DNA of 20,429 nt from Candidatus Doudnabacteria bacterium (GCA_016198045.1 JACQJI010000028.1:1-20429), one strand, 5' to 3'. Counted from the first letter of the stretch, positions 1 through 6,625 are shown. Program-made: numbers and translations. Notes: a model not told the origin generated them from the letters alone.

Positions 1-690
1 AAGCCCGTGGGCGTGTTTTCTTTGGAAATGAGCAAAGACCAATTGGTGGATCGCCTGCTAGCTGCCGAGGCCGAAGTTGATTTGCACAAAATGCGCACCG
101 GCAGACTCAGCGATATCGGACCAAACAATGACTTCGAAAGAATCGGACACGCTTTAGGACGGCTTTCGGAAGCTCCCATCTACATTGATGACTCCGGCTC
201 GCTCAACATCATGGAACTGCGAACCAAAGCTCGCAGGCTGGCGGCTGAACACGAGTTGGAACTGGTGGTCGTCGATTATCTGCAGCTGATGCAAGGACAA
301 AACCAGGAAAACCGCGTGCAAGAAGTTTCCGAAATCTCCCGCTCGCTCAAGGCTTTGGCCCGCGAACTCAACCTGCCGGTGTTAGCGCTGTCCCAGCTGT
401 CTCGCGCGGTAGAACAGCGCGGTGGAGATAAAAAACCCCAGCTTTCAGATTTGCGCGAATCAGGGTCCATCGAACAAGATGCGGATGTAGTTATGTTTAT
501 TTATCGCGACGAAATGTACCACGGGCCAGACAGCAAAAAACCTCATATTGCTGAAATCCTGATTCGTAAGCACCGGAACGGGCCGACAGGCGACCTTGAG
601 CTGTATTTCGATGCCGAAAAAACCTCATTCAGAAACCTGGCCAAAGCCCCTTCGGCTGAAGAAGTCATGATCGACCAGATCATGGAATAG
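1..690 (+). CDS. dnaB: Replicative DNA helicase DnaB, C-terminal part (5' end outside window)
   Basis: This is the ATPase domain of the hexameric replicative helicase, which unwinds DNA ahead of the replisome. The frame is open from base 1, so the GTG at 7 is an internal Val codon. The Walker A region and the N-terminal domain lie upstream of the window. What remains begins just after Walker A with VGVFSLEMS. It continues through Walker B (LELVVVDYLQLM), the LALSQLSRAVEQR segment, DLRESGSIEQDADVVMFIYR, and the C-terminal arginine-finger region ILIRKHRNGPTGDLELYF. All of these are diagnostic for DnaB and RecA-like helicases. No intein interrupts the visible part, although DnaB is a common intein host. 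The gene ends at TAG 688-690 just before a strong hairpin terminator. Family identity is near certain. Confidence 0.97.
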   Translation, partial: KPVGVFSLEMSKDQLVDRLLAAEAEVDLHKMRTGRLSDIGPNNDFERIGHALGRLSEAPIYIDDSGSLNIMELRTKARRLAAEHELELVVVDYLQLMQGQNQENRVQEVSEISRSLKALARELNLPVLALSQLSRAVEQRGGDKKPQLSDLRESGSIEQDADVVMFIYRDEMYHGPDSKKPHIAEILIRKHRNGPTGDLELYFDAEKTSFRNLAKAPSAEEVMIDQIME

Positions 691-694
691 ACTT

Positions 695-722
695 ATAAAA
701 TGGCTAAAGTTAGCCATTTTAT
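695..722. terminator. Perfect 13-bp hairpin after dnaB
   Basis: The arms ATAAAATGGCTAA (695-707) and TTAGCCATTTTAT (710-722) are perfectly complementary, starting 5 bases after the dnaB stop. The A-rich left arm and T-rich right arm make it able to work as a rho-independent terminator in either direction. The nominal loop is two bases, so the innermost A-T pairs must open. Confidence 0.75.
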
Positions 723-785
723 CCTTTACCTCGTAATAGTATTCATTCTTACGAGTTTTTTTTACGGTATTTTTTTGAATTTGAC

Positions 786-814
786 TTGACATTAATACTT
801 TTTTCGACTAATAT
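786..814 (+). promoter_or_regulatory. Near-consensus sigma70-type promoter giving a leaderless transcript
   Basis: A perfect -35 TTGACA (786-791), a 17-nt spacer and a -10 TAATAT (809-814, one mismatch to TATAAT) precede the small gene at 821. Transcription should start about 7 nt after the -10. That is at or next to the ATG at 821, leaving no room for a ribosome binding site. Confidence 0.85.
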
Positions 815-820
815 ATGGCT

Positions 821-1054
821 ATGAAAAATTCAACTAATACCACTGAGGAAAGAAAGAGACGCTTCGAACGATTAGCTGCTCGAAGGACCCAAAGAGTTTT
901 GCATAGGTTGGACGTACTTGGAAACTGCAGCAACAAATCAAACTATGTCTATACAAGCGAACAGGTTGATAAAATTTTTAAAGCTATAAGAGAAAAACTC
1001 GGTGAAATTGAGATGAGATTTAGGGCCAAAAAGTCAACAGACTTCCAACTTTAA
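821..1054 (+). CDS. Small basic protein of unknown function, leaderless
   Basis: This is a 77-residue, Lys/Arg-rich, probably cytosolic protein that I do not recognise. The N-terminal third (TEERKRRFERLAARRTQRVLHRLDVLG) is predicted to be a highly charged helix. A short NKSNYVYTSEQ segment follows, then a second amphipathic helix (VDKIFKAIREKLGEIEMRF). There are no membrane segments and a single Cys. An ATG at 815 is in frame and would add two residues. It directly follows the -10 hexamer (809-814) and would lie upstream of the transcription start, so the ATG at 821 is preferred. The strong dedicated promoter suggests high expression. A nucleic-acid-binding role is conceivable from the charge but is only a guess. 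Confidence 0.75.
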   Translation: MKNSTNTTEERKRRFERLAARRTQRVLHRLDVLGNCSNKSNYVYTSEQVDKIFKAIREKLGEIEMRFRAKKSTDFQL

Positions 1055-1187
1055 CGAACAGCAAAAAAGCCCGAGATCACCTATCAAAGTAAACACGAGC
1101 TTTCTGCTATCCACAATTTTATTGGATTAACCACATTATAACCTTTTATATAAAAAAATCAATTAGGTTTCGGAGGCGACAACACCA

Positions 1188-1220
1188 ATGAAACAGAAAG
1201 GCCTATTATGGCAAAAGTGA
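1188..1220 (+). other. Possible 10-codon upstream ORF overlapping the start of the next gene
   Basis: A GGAGG (1172-1176) is the best Shine-Dalgarno sequence in this intergenic region. It stands 11 nt before an ATG at 1188, not before the ATG at 1208. The 1188 frame encodes MKQKGLLWQK and stops at 1218-1220, overlapping the start of the 1208 gene. That layout would allow translational coupling. It is short and could be accidental. Confidence 0.2.
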
Positions 1221-1531
1221 ACCAAAATGGAACCCAAACAGATACAACCGTAAGCGTGTCACTTCCTGATGAAGTATCAGTCGAGTTGGTACAAGCTAAC
1301 CCGCTCCGTCACTATGAATTATACGGAGCACTGGCTGCATTATTAAGTTCATTTGCAACCGGTTTTGCAACCGCATACTTCACCACGAAACCTAAAGAAG
1401 CCGCACTCATGTGGTCTGCTCTCGCTTTTTCTACTTTAACAGTTTTATTCGTCATTTTGACTTTTATTTTCCGGTCAAAAATATTCCATGGATCCGTAAA
1501 GAAAAAAATTAAACTTAATGAGTTTAAATAA
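1208..1531 (+). CDS. Small two-helix membrane protein, unknown function
   Basis: This 107-residue protein is not one I recognise. Residues 1-35 are polar (NQNGTQTDTTVSVSLPDE). Two hydrophobic segments follow, at about 37-59 (YGALAALLSSFATGFATAYF) and 68-90 (LMWSALAFSTLTVLFVILTF), separated by a short TTKPKEA turn. The tail is basic (FRSKIFHGSVKKKIK). The positive tail predicts a helical hairpin with both ends in the cytoplasm. The AGAAAGG just upstream is a modest ribosome binding site, and a 10-codon ORF overlaps the start. The gene is bracketed by a perfect 14-bp inverted repeat. The small ORF at 1561 follows 29 nt after the stop and may be cotranscribed. Confidence 0.7.
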   Translation: MAKVNQNGTQTDTTVSVSLPDEVSVELVQANPLRHYELYGALAALLSSFATGFATAYFTTKPKEAALMWSALAFSTLTVLFVILTFIFRSKIFHGSVKKKIKLNEFK

Positions 1532-1560
1532 AGGTCGAATTAAAATATAGGAACTTTAAT

Positions 1561-1707
1561 ATGATGACAAAAAGCTCGTGTTTAGAGAAGGCAATTGAAA
1601 TTACGAAAGAGTCCGCCAAAACTTGTCCTCCGGGCATGCTACCCATTACTTTGGAAAGCCTGTATCAGATGATCGTCAAACTCAATATAGATACTGCTCG
1701 ACAATAA
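1561..1707 (+). CDS. 48-residue conserved-looking small protein
   Basis: This ORF begins ATGATG at 1561, with AGGA (1549-1552) 8 nt upstream as ribosome binding site, and ends TAA at 1707. It encodes a soluble peptide with an amphipathic helix (LEKAIEITKESAK), a CPPGMLP turn and a second helix (ITLESLYQMIVKLNID). The layout of helix, Gly/Pro turn and helix ending in a LNxD-type motif resembles small uncharacterised proteins I have seen in Patescibacteria; that is memory, not a search. It follows the two-helix membrane gene by 29 nt. The repeat arm at 1571-1584 overlaps its codons 4-8. Confidence 0.5.
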   Translation: MMTKSSCLEKAIEITKESAKTCPPGMLPITLESLYQMIVKLNIDTARQ

Positions 1708-1708
1708 C

Positions 1709-1734
1709 GCAAAAATAAAAGACGAATGACGTCT
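1709..1734 (-). terminator. Weak hairpin terminator for the minus-strand small-gene unit
   Basis: On the minus strand AGACG-TCATT-CGTCT (1734-1720) forms a 5-bp stem with a 5-nt loop, followed by TTTATTTTTGC (1719-1709). It stands 22 nt after the stop of the minus-strand ORF at 1757, where a unit starting at 2284 would be expected to end. The stem is short, so efficiency is doubtful. Confidence 0.4.
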
Positions 1735-1756
1735 GGTGAGGTCAATTCGCCTCTAT

Positions 1757-2017
1757 CTACTGGATAGTCCAGCTTCCTCGTTTCCGAGAAAGCCAGAATT
1801 TCGAATCTTTCACACGAGGCCGCTGCCTCTGTGAACTTACAGGTTCCCTCCACCCGCATACTCGCTTTCCTGGACGCGGGATGGCGATGTCCGTGACCGG
1901 ACGCCGCCTCTTCACGTCATAGAGAAGGCCACCACGGAACTCCAGGGCCGTGCCGGGAAAAATTGCTTCCAGCGTTTCCCGCAACCTGCGACGAGCTTTC
2001 CTATAGCCCTCATCCAT
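1757..2017 (-). CDS. Arg-rich small hypothetical protein
   Basis: This 86-residue protein starts at ATG 2017-2015. A strong Shine-Dalgarno AGGAGG (2028-2023) lies 5 nt upstream; a GTG at 2023 in the same frame overlaps that site and is rejected as start. The N-terminal half (MDEGYRKARRRLRETLEAIF, then GTALEFRGGLLYDVKRRRP) reads like a folded basic protein. The C-terminal 35 residues are low in hydrophobics. In that stretch another frame stays open from 1859 to 1665 and reads plausibly (CKFTEAAASCERFEILAFSE), so a frameshift near 1865 is possible. GC content and Arg codons CGG/AGG exceed those of neighbouring genes. No family recognised. Confidence 0.45.
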   Translation of the reverse strand: MDEGYRKARRRLRETLEAIFPGTALEFRGGLLYDVKRRRPVTDIAIPRPGKRVCGWREPVSSQRQRPRVKDSKFWLSRKRGSWTIQ

Positions 2018-2047
2018 ATGCACCTCCTCGTCGGTGCATTCAGATAC

Positions 2048-2272
2048 TTATTGTCTCCGAATCAGGCCGGCGATGCTATCGTGAGTCGCTTGTGCCGACT
2101 CTTCCGGCGAGCGTGAATTGCAACTCACCGCATATCTTTCGCGGCTGATTACGCGACGGTTTTGTCGCTGCGCGGGAACGGGTTCCTCCTTGTTTTCAGC
2201 CAGGCGAATATTCCTGGCTTCCCAACACTTGCGAACATACTTCAGCAGCCGCAGTCGCTCAAGGATACCCAT
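2048..2272 (-). CDS. Small basic hypothetical protein, first gene of a minus-strand unit
   Basis: This 74-residue protein starts at ATG 2272-2270, with GGAGG 7 nt upstream. The predicted transcript from the divergent promoter begins right at that site. The sequence opens with a basic helix (LERLRLLKYVRKCWEARNIRLAENKEE) followed by polar, Ser/Arg-rich sequence without membrane segments or recognisable motifs. The second ORF begins 30 nt downstream with its own strong ribosome binding site, which suggests a two-gene operon. Codon use is GC- and Arg-rich like its partner and unlike recR. Function unknown. Confidence 0.5.
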   Translation of the reverse strand: MGILERLRLLKYVRKCWEARNIRLAENKEEPVPAQRQNRRVISRERYAVSCNSRSPEESAQATHDSIAGLIRRQ

Positions 2273-2284
2273 TGCGACACCTCC

Positions 2285-2320
2285 GGTTGTATCCTATCAA
2301 ATCCGTGATAAAATACAACC
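2285..2320. promoter_or_regulatory. Symmetric divergent promoter shared by recR and the small-gene unit
   Basis: On the + strand: -35 TTGTAT (2287-2292), 16-nt spacer, extended -10 TGA-TAAAAT (2306-2314), then 6 nt to the recR ATG, so recR should be leaderless. On the minus strand: -35 TTGTAT (2318-2313), 16-nt spacer, extended -10 TGA-TAGGAT (2299-2291), start near 2284. The arms GGTTGTAT and ATACAACC are perfect inverted repeats, with TATCA/TGATA also symmetric inside. Two polymerases could not occupy the site together. Confidence 0.65.
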
Positions 2321-2938
2321 ATGCCTCTGCTGCCTAAATCAATCCAAAACCTGATCAACCAATTATCCAAACTGCCCGGAATTGGGCCCAAAACCGCCAG
2401 CCGGTTGACGTTTTTTCTGCTTAAACAGCCGGAAATGGAACGGCAAAGCTTTTCCAAGGCGGTTGGCGGCTTGGGCGCTGATATCAGGTACTGCTCAGTT
2501 TGCCATAACATGACCGAAACCGACCCATGTAAAATTTGCTCGGATATAAAACGAGACAAAAATATAATTTGCGTGCTCGAAGATCCATTGGATGTTGTGG
2601 CTATGGATCAGCTTGCCGATTTCCGAGGAGTCTACCATGTTCTGGGAGGTGCCATATCTCCGCTGGAAGGCATTGGGCCCGAGAATCTCAAAATAACAGA
2701 ATTGCTTAACCGAATTTCGACTGACCAAACGCCCAAAGAAATTATCCTAGCCACCAATCCTTCTCTGGAAGGCGAAGCCACGGCTATGTATATAGCAAAA
2801 CAAATCAAAATTCAAAATTCAAAATTCAAAAATATCAAAATCACGCGCATCGGCCGGGGCCTGCCCATGGGCGCTGACCTCGAGTACGCCGACGAATATA
2901 CTCTGTCAAAAGCTTTGGAGGGACGAAGAGAATATTAA
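2321..2938 (+). CDS. recR: Recombination mediator protein RecR
   Basis: RecR works with RecO (and RecF) to load RecA at gaps during recombinational repair. The 205 residues match the usual length (about 200). The order is a helix-hairpin-helix (about 10-35, KLPGIGPKTASRLTFFLL), a zinc finger with C58, C61, C70 and C73, then a Toprim domain from residue 83 (ICVLEDPLDVVAMDQ, ATNPSLEGEATAMYIA). The C-terminal segment is GRGLPMGADLEYADEYTL. Residues 161-172 (QIKIQNSKFKNI) are encoded by a 7-bp tandem repeat and replace the usual shorter loop before the IxxTRIxRG strand. Translation is probably leaderless from its extended -10 promoter. It is not next to dnaX here, unlike in many bacteria. Confidence 0.97.
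   Translation: MPLLPKSIQNLINQLSKLPGIGPKTASRLTFFLLKQPEMERQSFSKAVGGLGADIRYCSVCHNMTETDPCKICSDIKRDKNIICVLEDPLDVVAMDQLADFRGVYHVLGGAISPLEGIGPENLKITELLNRISTDQTPKEIILATNPSLEGEATAMYIAKQIKIQNSKFKNIKITRIGRGLPMGADLEYADEYTLSKALEGRREY
2805..2832. repeat. TCAAAAT heptad tandem repeat inside recR
   Basis: Three perfect TCAAAAT units (2805-2825) and a fourth with one change (2826-2832) encode IKIQNSKFK-type residues. The same heptad occurs in the copB gene at 4875-4895. Confidence 0.8.
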
Positions 2939-2965
2939 AAAAATCCGCTCGAAGCGGATTTTTTT
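2937..2965. terminator. Bidirectional terminator between convergent recR and rplU
   Basis: The stem AATCCGCT (2942-2949) / AGCGGATT (2953-2960) has a CGA loop. It is extended by A7 on the left and T7 on the right to 13 bp. It overlaps the recR TAA (2936-2938) and the rplU stop (2966-2964), and serves both genes. Confidence 0.9.
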
Positions 2966-3278
2966 AATTTATGCTTTCTATTTCTACCACAGTTTGCTGC
3001 TGGCGATGACCGTACTTTCTGCGGTAGCGGGACTTGGCGCGGTACTTAAAGACGACCAATTTATCGGCTTTGTTTTGGGCTAAAACCTTGCCAACCACCT
3101 TAGCGCCGGCAACATAAGGCTTGCCCACGCTCACGCTGTCGCTGTCAGTGACCAAAAGAACCTTATCAAACGTCACAGTCTCGCCTTCTTTGCCGGCGAG
3201 CTTTTCAATTGCTAACTTTTCCTTGGGCGAAACCAAATATTGTTTCCCGCCAGTTTCTATAACTGCTTGCTTAGTCAT
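2964..3278 (-). CDS. rplU: 50S ribosomal protein L21
   Basis: L21 is a 23S rRNA-binding large-subunit protein. At 104 residues it is full length (about 103 usual). It starts with the family signature QAVIETGGKQYLV and ends in the basic RNA-binding tail KYRAKSRYRRKYGHRQ. An rpmA (L27) partner, usually adjacent, is not seen in the 78 nt upstream or downstream. It converges on recR. A TATAAT (3301-3296, minus strand) lies 17 nt before the start. Only a weak ribosome binding site (GTAAAG) is visible. Confidence 0.97.
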   Translation of the reverse strand: MTKQAVIETGGKQYLVSPKEKLAIEKLAGKEGETVTFDKVLLVTDSDSVSVGKPYVAGAKVVGKVLAQNKADKLVVFKYRAKSRYRRKYGHRQQQTVVEIESIN

Positions 3279-3280
3279 GT

Positions 3281-3320
3281 CTTTACGAAGTACGAATTAT
3301 ACTAATTTACTAATATCAAA
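3281..3320 (-). promoter_or_regulatory. rplU: rplU upstream element with -10 box and ATTAGTAA words
   Basis: The minus strand contains TATAAT (3301-3296) but no clear -35 at 16-18 nt. Just upstream lies ATATTAGTAAA (3316-3306). The same 11 bases occur 22 nt before the ftsQ start (20378-20368), where they are also followed by an ATTCGTA word. It is probably a promoter-associated dispersed sequence. Confidence 0.45.
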
Positions 3321-3355
3321 ACGCTCAGATAGCATAACAAAAATTGCATAACCGG

Positions 3356-5473
3356 TCAATCAGAGAGTTTTTGCTTTCGCAAAAGCACTGCGTTAAATGC
3401 CACAATGATCGTGCTTGCCGACATCAAAACCGCGGCTAATGCCGGCTGTAGCAAAATGCCTTTGAAAGCCAGAATCCCAGCGGCCAAGGGCAAGGCTATT
3501 AAATTGTACCCGGTGGCCCAAAACAAATTCTGCAGCATTTTCTTGTAAGTCAGTTTGGAGAGTTGAATGATTTTGGGGATATCGCGCGGATCGTTTTTGA
3601 CCAAAATAATTCCCGCCGATTCAATCGCAACATTGGTACCCGCTCCTATCGCAACCCCTAAATCAGCTTGTGTTAAAGCGGGCGCATCGTTGACCCCATC
3701 GCCAACCATCGCTACTTTCTGCCCCCGGCTTTGCAAAACTTTGACCTTATTGGCTTTCTGGTCTGGCAGCACGCGAGCAAAGTACTCGTCAATCCCAAGC
3801 TCATCCGACACCCATTTAGCCACGTCTTCCGAGTCTCCGGTGATCATGGCGATCTTAAGCCCCAAACTTTTCAGAATTTTTATGGCTTCTCTTGATTCTT
3901 CGCGAATGACATCAGCCAATCCAATGCTGCCGGCATATTGGCGGTTTTTGACCAGATGAATCACAGTTTTGCCCTGCTTTTCCAGCTCTTGGATCCGGTT
4001 TTTGGCGTCTTGAGGAATTGAAGCGCCAAGTTCAGACAATAACACTTCACTGCCACTGTAAACCTCTTCCCCGTTGATCGTGGCTTTAGCTCCTTTGCCA
4101 GGCACAGCTTGAAAATCTTTTGGTTCAGTTAAATTGACGTTGCGTTTTCTTGCTTCGGCCACGACGGCTTTGGCGATTGAGTGTTCCGAATGGAGATTGA
4201 TTGAAGCGGCTAAGTCTAAAATTTTCTCGTCCGGCCCGCCTGCCGGCAAGGCAGGAAAAATGTCCGTCACTCCAAACTCTCCCTTAGTCAAAGTTCCGGT
4301 TTTGTCAAACAGGACTACATCAATTTTCCGCGCCGCCTCCAGCGCCAGTCGCTGTTTGATCAAAAGACCGTTGCGGGCAGCCATAGTCGTGGAAATGGAA
4401 GCCACCAGAGGAACAGCCAATCCCAGCGCGTGCGGGCAGGCAATGACCAAAACCGCAACCAATCTTTCGGTTGCAAAAACAACGCCGGCTTTGGCCAAAA
4501 CCCAAGCCACAAAGGTTATCCCTCCGCCAACAATAGCGATGACGGTTAAATAAAATGCCGCGCGATCAGATAATATCTGCAATCGCGATTTGGACGCTTG
4601 AGCTTCCGAAACCAGCCGCATCACGCCGGCAAGAAAAGTCTGTTCCCCAATCTTAGTCACTTTCACTTTTAGACTGCCGCTGCCATTGATTGAACCAGCA
4701 ATAACTTCCATGCCGGTTTTTTTGGCAACCGGTTTTGACTCCCCGGTCATCAGGGCTTCGTTGAGCTCCGAATTGCCCTCAATAACTTCCCCATCAGCAG
4801 GAATTTTGCTTCCCGGTTTAACTAAAACTAAATCCCCTTCTCGAAGTTCAGAAACCGAGACGACTTCGGTTTCTATTTTGACTTTTGAATTTTGAATTAT
4901 CCGCTCCGCCGTATCAGGCAAAAGTTTTGCTAACTCTTTCAAAGCCCCCTGCGCTCCCTGGACAGCCCGCATCTCCAGCCAATGCCCCAAAAGCATAATA
5001 GTAATCAAGGTGGTGAGTTCCCAAAACAAAGTATGGGGACTTTGACGCAGCACTTCGAACACGCTGAATAAGTAAGCGGCGGAAATGGCAATGGCAATCA
5101 GGGTCATCATGCCAGGCAACCTACCGCGCACTTCCCGATAAGCCCCGGCCAAAAACACCCAACCGCCGTAAAAGAAAATAATGGAGCCAAGAATTAAGGA
5201 AATCCAATTACTTGTCGTCACTTCCACCAAACGCTGGCCGAATATCCTTTCCGGCAATTCTGAAAGCAAAACAACCGGCACGGTCAGCGCTAAACTAATC
5301 CAAAACTTTCTGGCAAACATGACCAGGCTATGCCCCTCATGCTTATCGTGAGCATGCTCGCTTTTCCCTTTTACTTTTTCCCTTTTACTTTCTACCAGAT
5401 TCATCCCGCACTCCGGGCACATTCCAGGCTTATCGCTGACTACTTCCGGATGCATGGGGCAAGTGTAACTCAT
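3356..5473 (-). CDS. copB: CopB-type P1B heavy-metal (copper/silver) exporting ATPase
   Basis: This 705-residue membrane ATPase pumps a soft metal ion out of the cytoplasm. Residues 1-27 form a heavy-metal-binding domain with YTCPMHP and CPECGM. A His-rich linker (SEHAHDKHEGHS, 38-49) follows. Next come membrane helices, the actuator TGES (243-246), the metal-site motif CPH (346-348), the phosphorylation motif DKTGT (D390), TGDS (545-548) and GDGVND (591-596). The last helices carry YN (656-657) and MSAST (684-688). CPH with MSxST fits the P1B-3 (CopB) group, reported for Cu/Ag, rather than the CPC of CopA. The usual SEHP is SEHS (429-432). The start overlaps the upstream gene by ATGA. Two tandem repeats lie inside coding sequence. 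Confidence 0.93.
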   Translation of the reverse strand: MSYTCPMHPEVVSDKPGMCPECGMNLVESKREKVKGKSEHAHDKHEGHSLVMFARKFWISLALTVPVVLLSELPERIFGQRLVEVTTSNWISLILGSIIFFYGGWVFLAGAYREVRGRLPGMMTLIAIAISAAYLFSVFEVLRQSPHTLFWELTTLITIMLLGHWLEMRAVQGAQGALKELAKLLPDTAERIIQNSKVKIETEVVSVSELREGDLVLVKPGSKIPADGEVIEGNSELNEALMTGESKPVAKKTGMEVIAGSINGSGSLKVKVTKIGEQTFLAGVMRLVSEAQASKSRLQILSDRAAFYLTVIAIVGGGITFVAWVLAKAGVVFATERLVAVLVIACPHALGLAVPLVASISTTMAARNGLLIKQRLALEAARKIDVVLFDKTGTLTKGEFGVTDIFPALPAGGPDEKILDLAASINLHSEHSIAKAVVAEARKRNVNLTEPKDFQAVPGKGAKATINGEEVYSGSEVLLSELGASIPQDAKNRIQELEKQGKTVIHLVKNRQYAGSIGLADVIREESREAIKILKSLGLKIAMITGDSEDVAKWVSDELGIDEYFARVLPDQKANKVKVLQSRGQKVAMVGDGVNDAPALTQADLGVAIGAGTNVAIESAGIILVKNDPRDIPKIIQLSKLTYKKMLQNLFWATGYNLIALPLAAGILAFKGILLQPALAAVLMSASTIIVAFNAVLLRKQKLSD
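4875..4895. repeat. ATTTTGA (= TCAAAAT) heptad repeat inside copB
   Basis: Three consecutive heptads ATTTTGA, CTTTTGA, ATTTTGA encode IQNSKVKIE (about residues 193-201) in the actuator region. This is the same unit, on the opposite strand, as the recR repeat. Confidence 0.75.
5362..5389. repeat. Perfect 14-bp tandem duplication in the copB N-terminal linker
   Basis: TTTTCCCTTTTACT occurs twice without a gap (5362-5375 and 5376-5389). It encodes the basic linker SKREKVKGK between the metal-binding domain and the His-rich stretch. Confidence 0.85.
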
Positions 5474-6606
5474 GCTAACTCCTTTCTTGGTTTAATCGCG
5501 AAAAAATAACTGGCAAGCAGCGTGGTAATAGGCACGGCCAGAATCAAAGCTATAGATCCAACTAGGGTTCTGATAATCTCTTCAGAAATAAATTCGGCAT
5601 TAAGTGTTACCCAGAACGGCTGGGGGTTGCTGGCTTGGAAGAATAAAAACAAAGGCAGTGAGGCTCCAGCATAAGCTAAAAACAAAGTATTGACCAGCGA
5701 GGCGATATGTTCGCGTCCCACCGAAGTTCCTCGGCGATAAAGTTCTTTAAACGGCAAACTTTGGTTAGCTCTTTGAATTTCTTCCACAGCCGCGGATTGA
5801 GAAGTCGTGATATCATCCAAAACGCCTAAAGCGCCAAGAATGATTCCTCCCAAAAGCAAGCCTTGCAGGTTTAAGTTTTGCAGCGGGCCGGTCTGAAGGT
5901 AAAACGCCTGTTCGCTGCCAAGGCCAAATAATTTGCCAAAAGAAACAAAAATGAAAGAAAGAATAGAAGCTAACCCCAAAGTAATTAAAGTACTAACTAA
6001 AGCGATAGAAGTGCGTTTGCTAAAGCCGTGGGAAAGATAAATAGAAATCAAAGCAATAATTAGTGCCGAGATTAAACTGATTAAAACTGGGTTTTTGCCA
6101 TTGATGATTTGCGGGACTGCAAATTTGGCAATGACTATTACCGTTACACCCAAACCCAAGATTGAACTCACCCCTTTCCAACGAGCAAACGCAATGGCAA
6201 CTAAAAAGAAAAATAAAACAATCCAGATGATTGAAGGTAAACGGTAAGTGTCCGCAATGTAGTATTCGGTTAAAGCCTCTGAACTAACTTTAAAGACCAC
6301 AACTTTCTCACCTTTACTCAATCCTCTGCCCCCATTCAGCGTAGTCAGCCCTTTATCCTGTATCTCAAGTTCCTTATCGGTTTCTGGACCTTCCAGGACT
6401 TTCAAGCGATAGCTTTGAGTCCGATAAACCGTGCCGTCCGGCAGGGTATCCGCCCGGTTTTCCAGCACTTCCAAAACCTCGGCTTTATAGAATTCCTCTG
6501 CCGGCACGTGTCCGGCCTCAAACGGTTCTTCCTGCTGGGCTAGCGCCAAATTCCAAAACAAAAAGAACAATGCCAATAATAAAACAATTTTTAGTCTAAT
6601 TCCCAT
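5470..6606 (-). CDS. YibE/F-like multi-pass membrane protein with signal peptide
   Basis: This 378-residue protein resembles the YibE/F family, whose biochemical role is not established. Residues 1-24 form a signal peptide (IRLKIVLLLALFFLFWNLALAQ). A soluble beta-rich extracytoplasmic domain follows (about 25-123, with YRLKVLEGPETDKELEIQDKG). Then come about seven membrane helices, with the family-type loop GVLDDITTSQSAAVEEI (261-277) and GREH (298-301). I chose the ATG at 6606 because AAGGGA lies just upstream and the gap to the previous gene is then 19 nt. An in-frame ATG at 6666 would overlap that gene by 41 nt and spoil the signal peptide. The stop overlaps the copB ATG (ATGA). Its place beside a metal ATPase suggests a transport or metal role, by context only. 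Confidence 0.8.
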   Translation of the reverse strand: MGIRLKIVLLLALFFLFWNLALAQQEEPFEAGHVPAEEFYKAEVLEVLENRADTLPDGTVYRTQSYRLKVLEGPETDKELEIQDKGLTTLNGGRGLSKGEKVVVFKVSSEALTEYYIADTYRLPSIIWIVLFFFLVAIAFARWKGVSSILGLGVTVIVIAKFAVPQIINGKNPVLISLISALIIALISIYLSHGFSKRTSIALVSTLITLGLASILSFIFVSFGKLFGLGSEQAFYLQTGPLQNLNLQGLLLGGIILGALGVLDDITTSQSAAVEEIQRANQSLPFKELYRRGTSVGREHIASLVNTLFLAYAGASLPLFLFFQASNPQPFWVTLNAEFISEEIIRTLVGSIALILAVPITTLLASYFFAIKPRKELA

Positions 6607-6625
6607 TGCAATTCCCTTTAAGAGT

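Larger units (their letters stand above)
1090..1584. repeat. 14-bp inverted repeat flanking a small membrane-protein gene
   Basis: TAAACACGAGCTTT (1090-1103) is the exact reverse complement of AAAGCTCGTGTTTA (1571-1584). Extending outward gives 17 of 20 matches. The arms bracket the gene at 1208-1531, and the right arm lies inside the first codons of the small ORF at 1561. No transposase lies between them. The repeat could be a relic of a small element, or a long-range pairing or regulatory site. Confidence 0.5.

Noticed and set aside
1057..1110. Terminator-like AAAAAAGCCCGAG ... CGAGCTTT after the 821 gene
   Set aside because: The stem has a mismatch and a loop of about 25 nt, with no T-tract after it.
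1665..1859. Minus-strand ORF reading MRVEGTCKFTEAAASCERF
   Set aside because: It overlaps both the ORF ending at 1757 and the small + strand gene ending at 1707, runs through the terminator hairpin and has no ribosome binding site. It is kept only as evidence for a possible frameshift.
1700..2050. Possible structured RNA (tmRNA or RNase P RNA) in the GC-rich stretch
   Set aside because: No tmRNA tag frame, TPsiC-like end or conserved RNase P core could be found, while two ORFs with strong ribosome binding sites explain the stretch better.
3320..3356. GTTATGC direct repeats between copB and rplU as a terminator
   Set aside because: They are direct, not inverted, repeats and form no stable hairpin.
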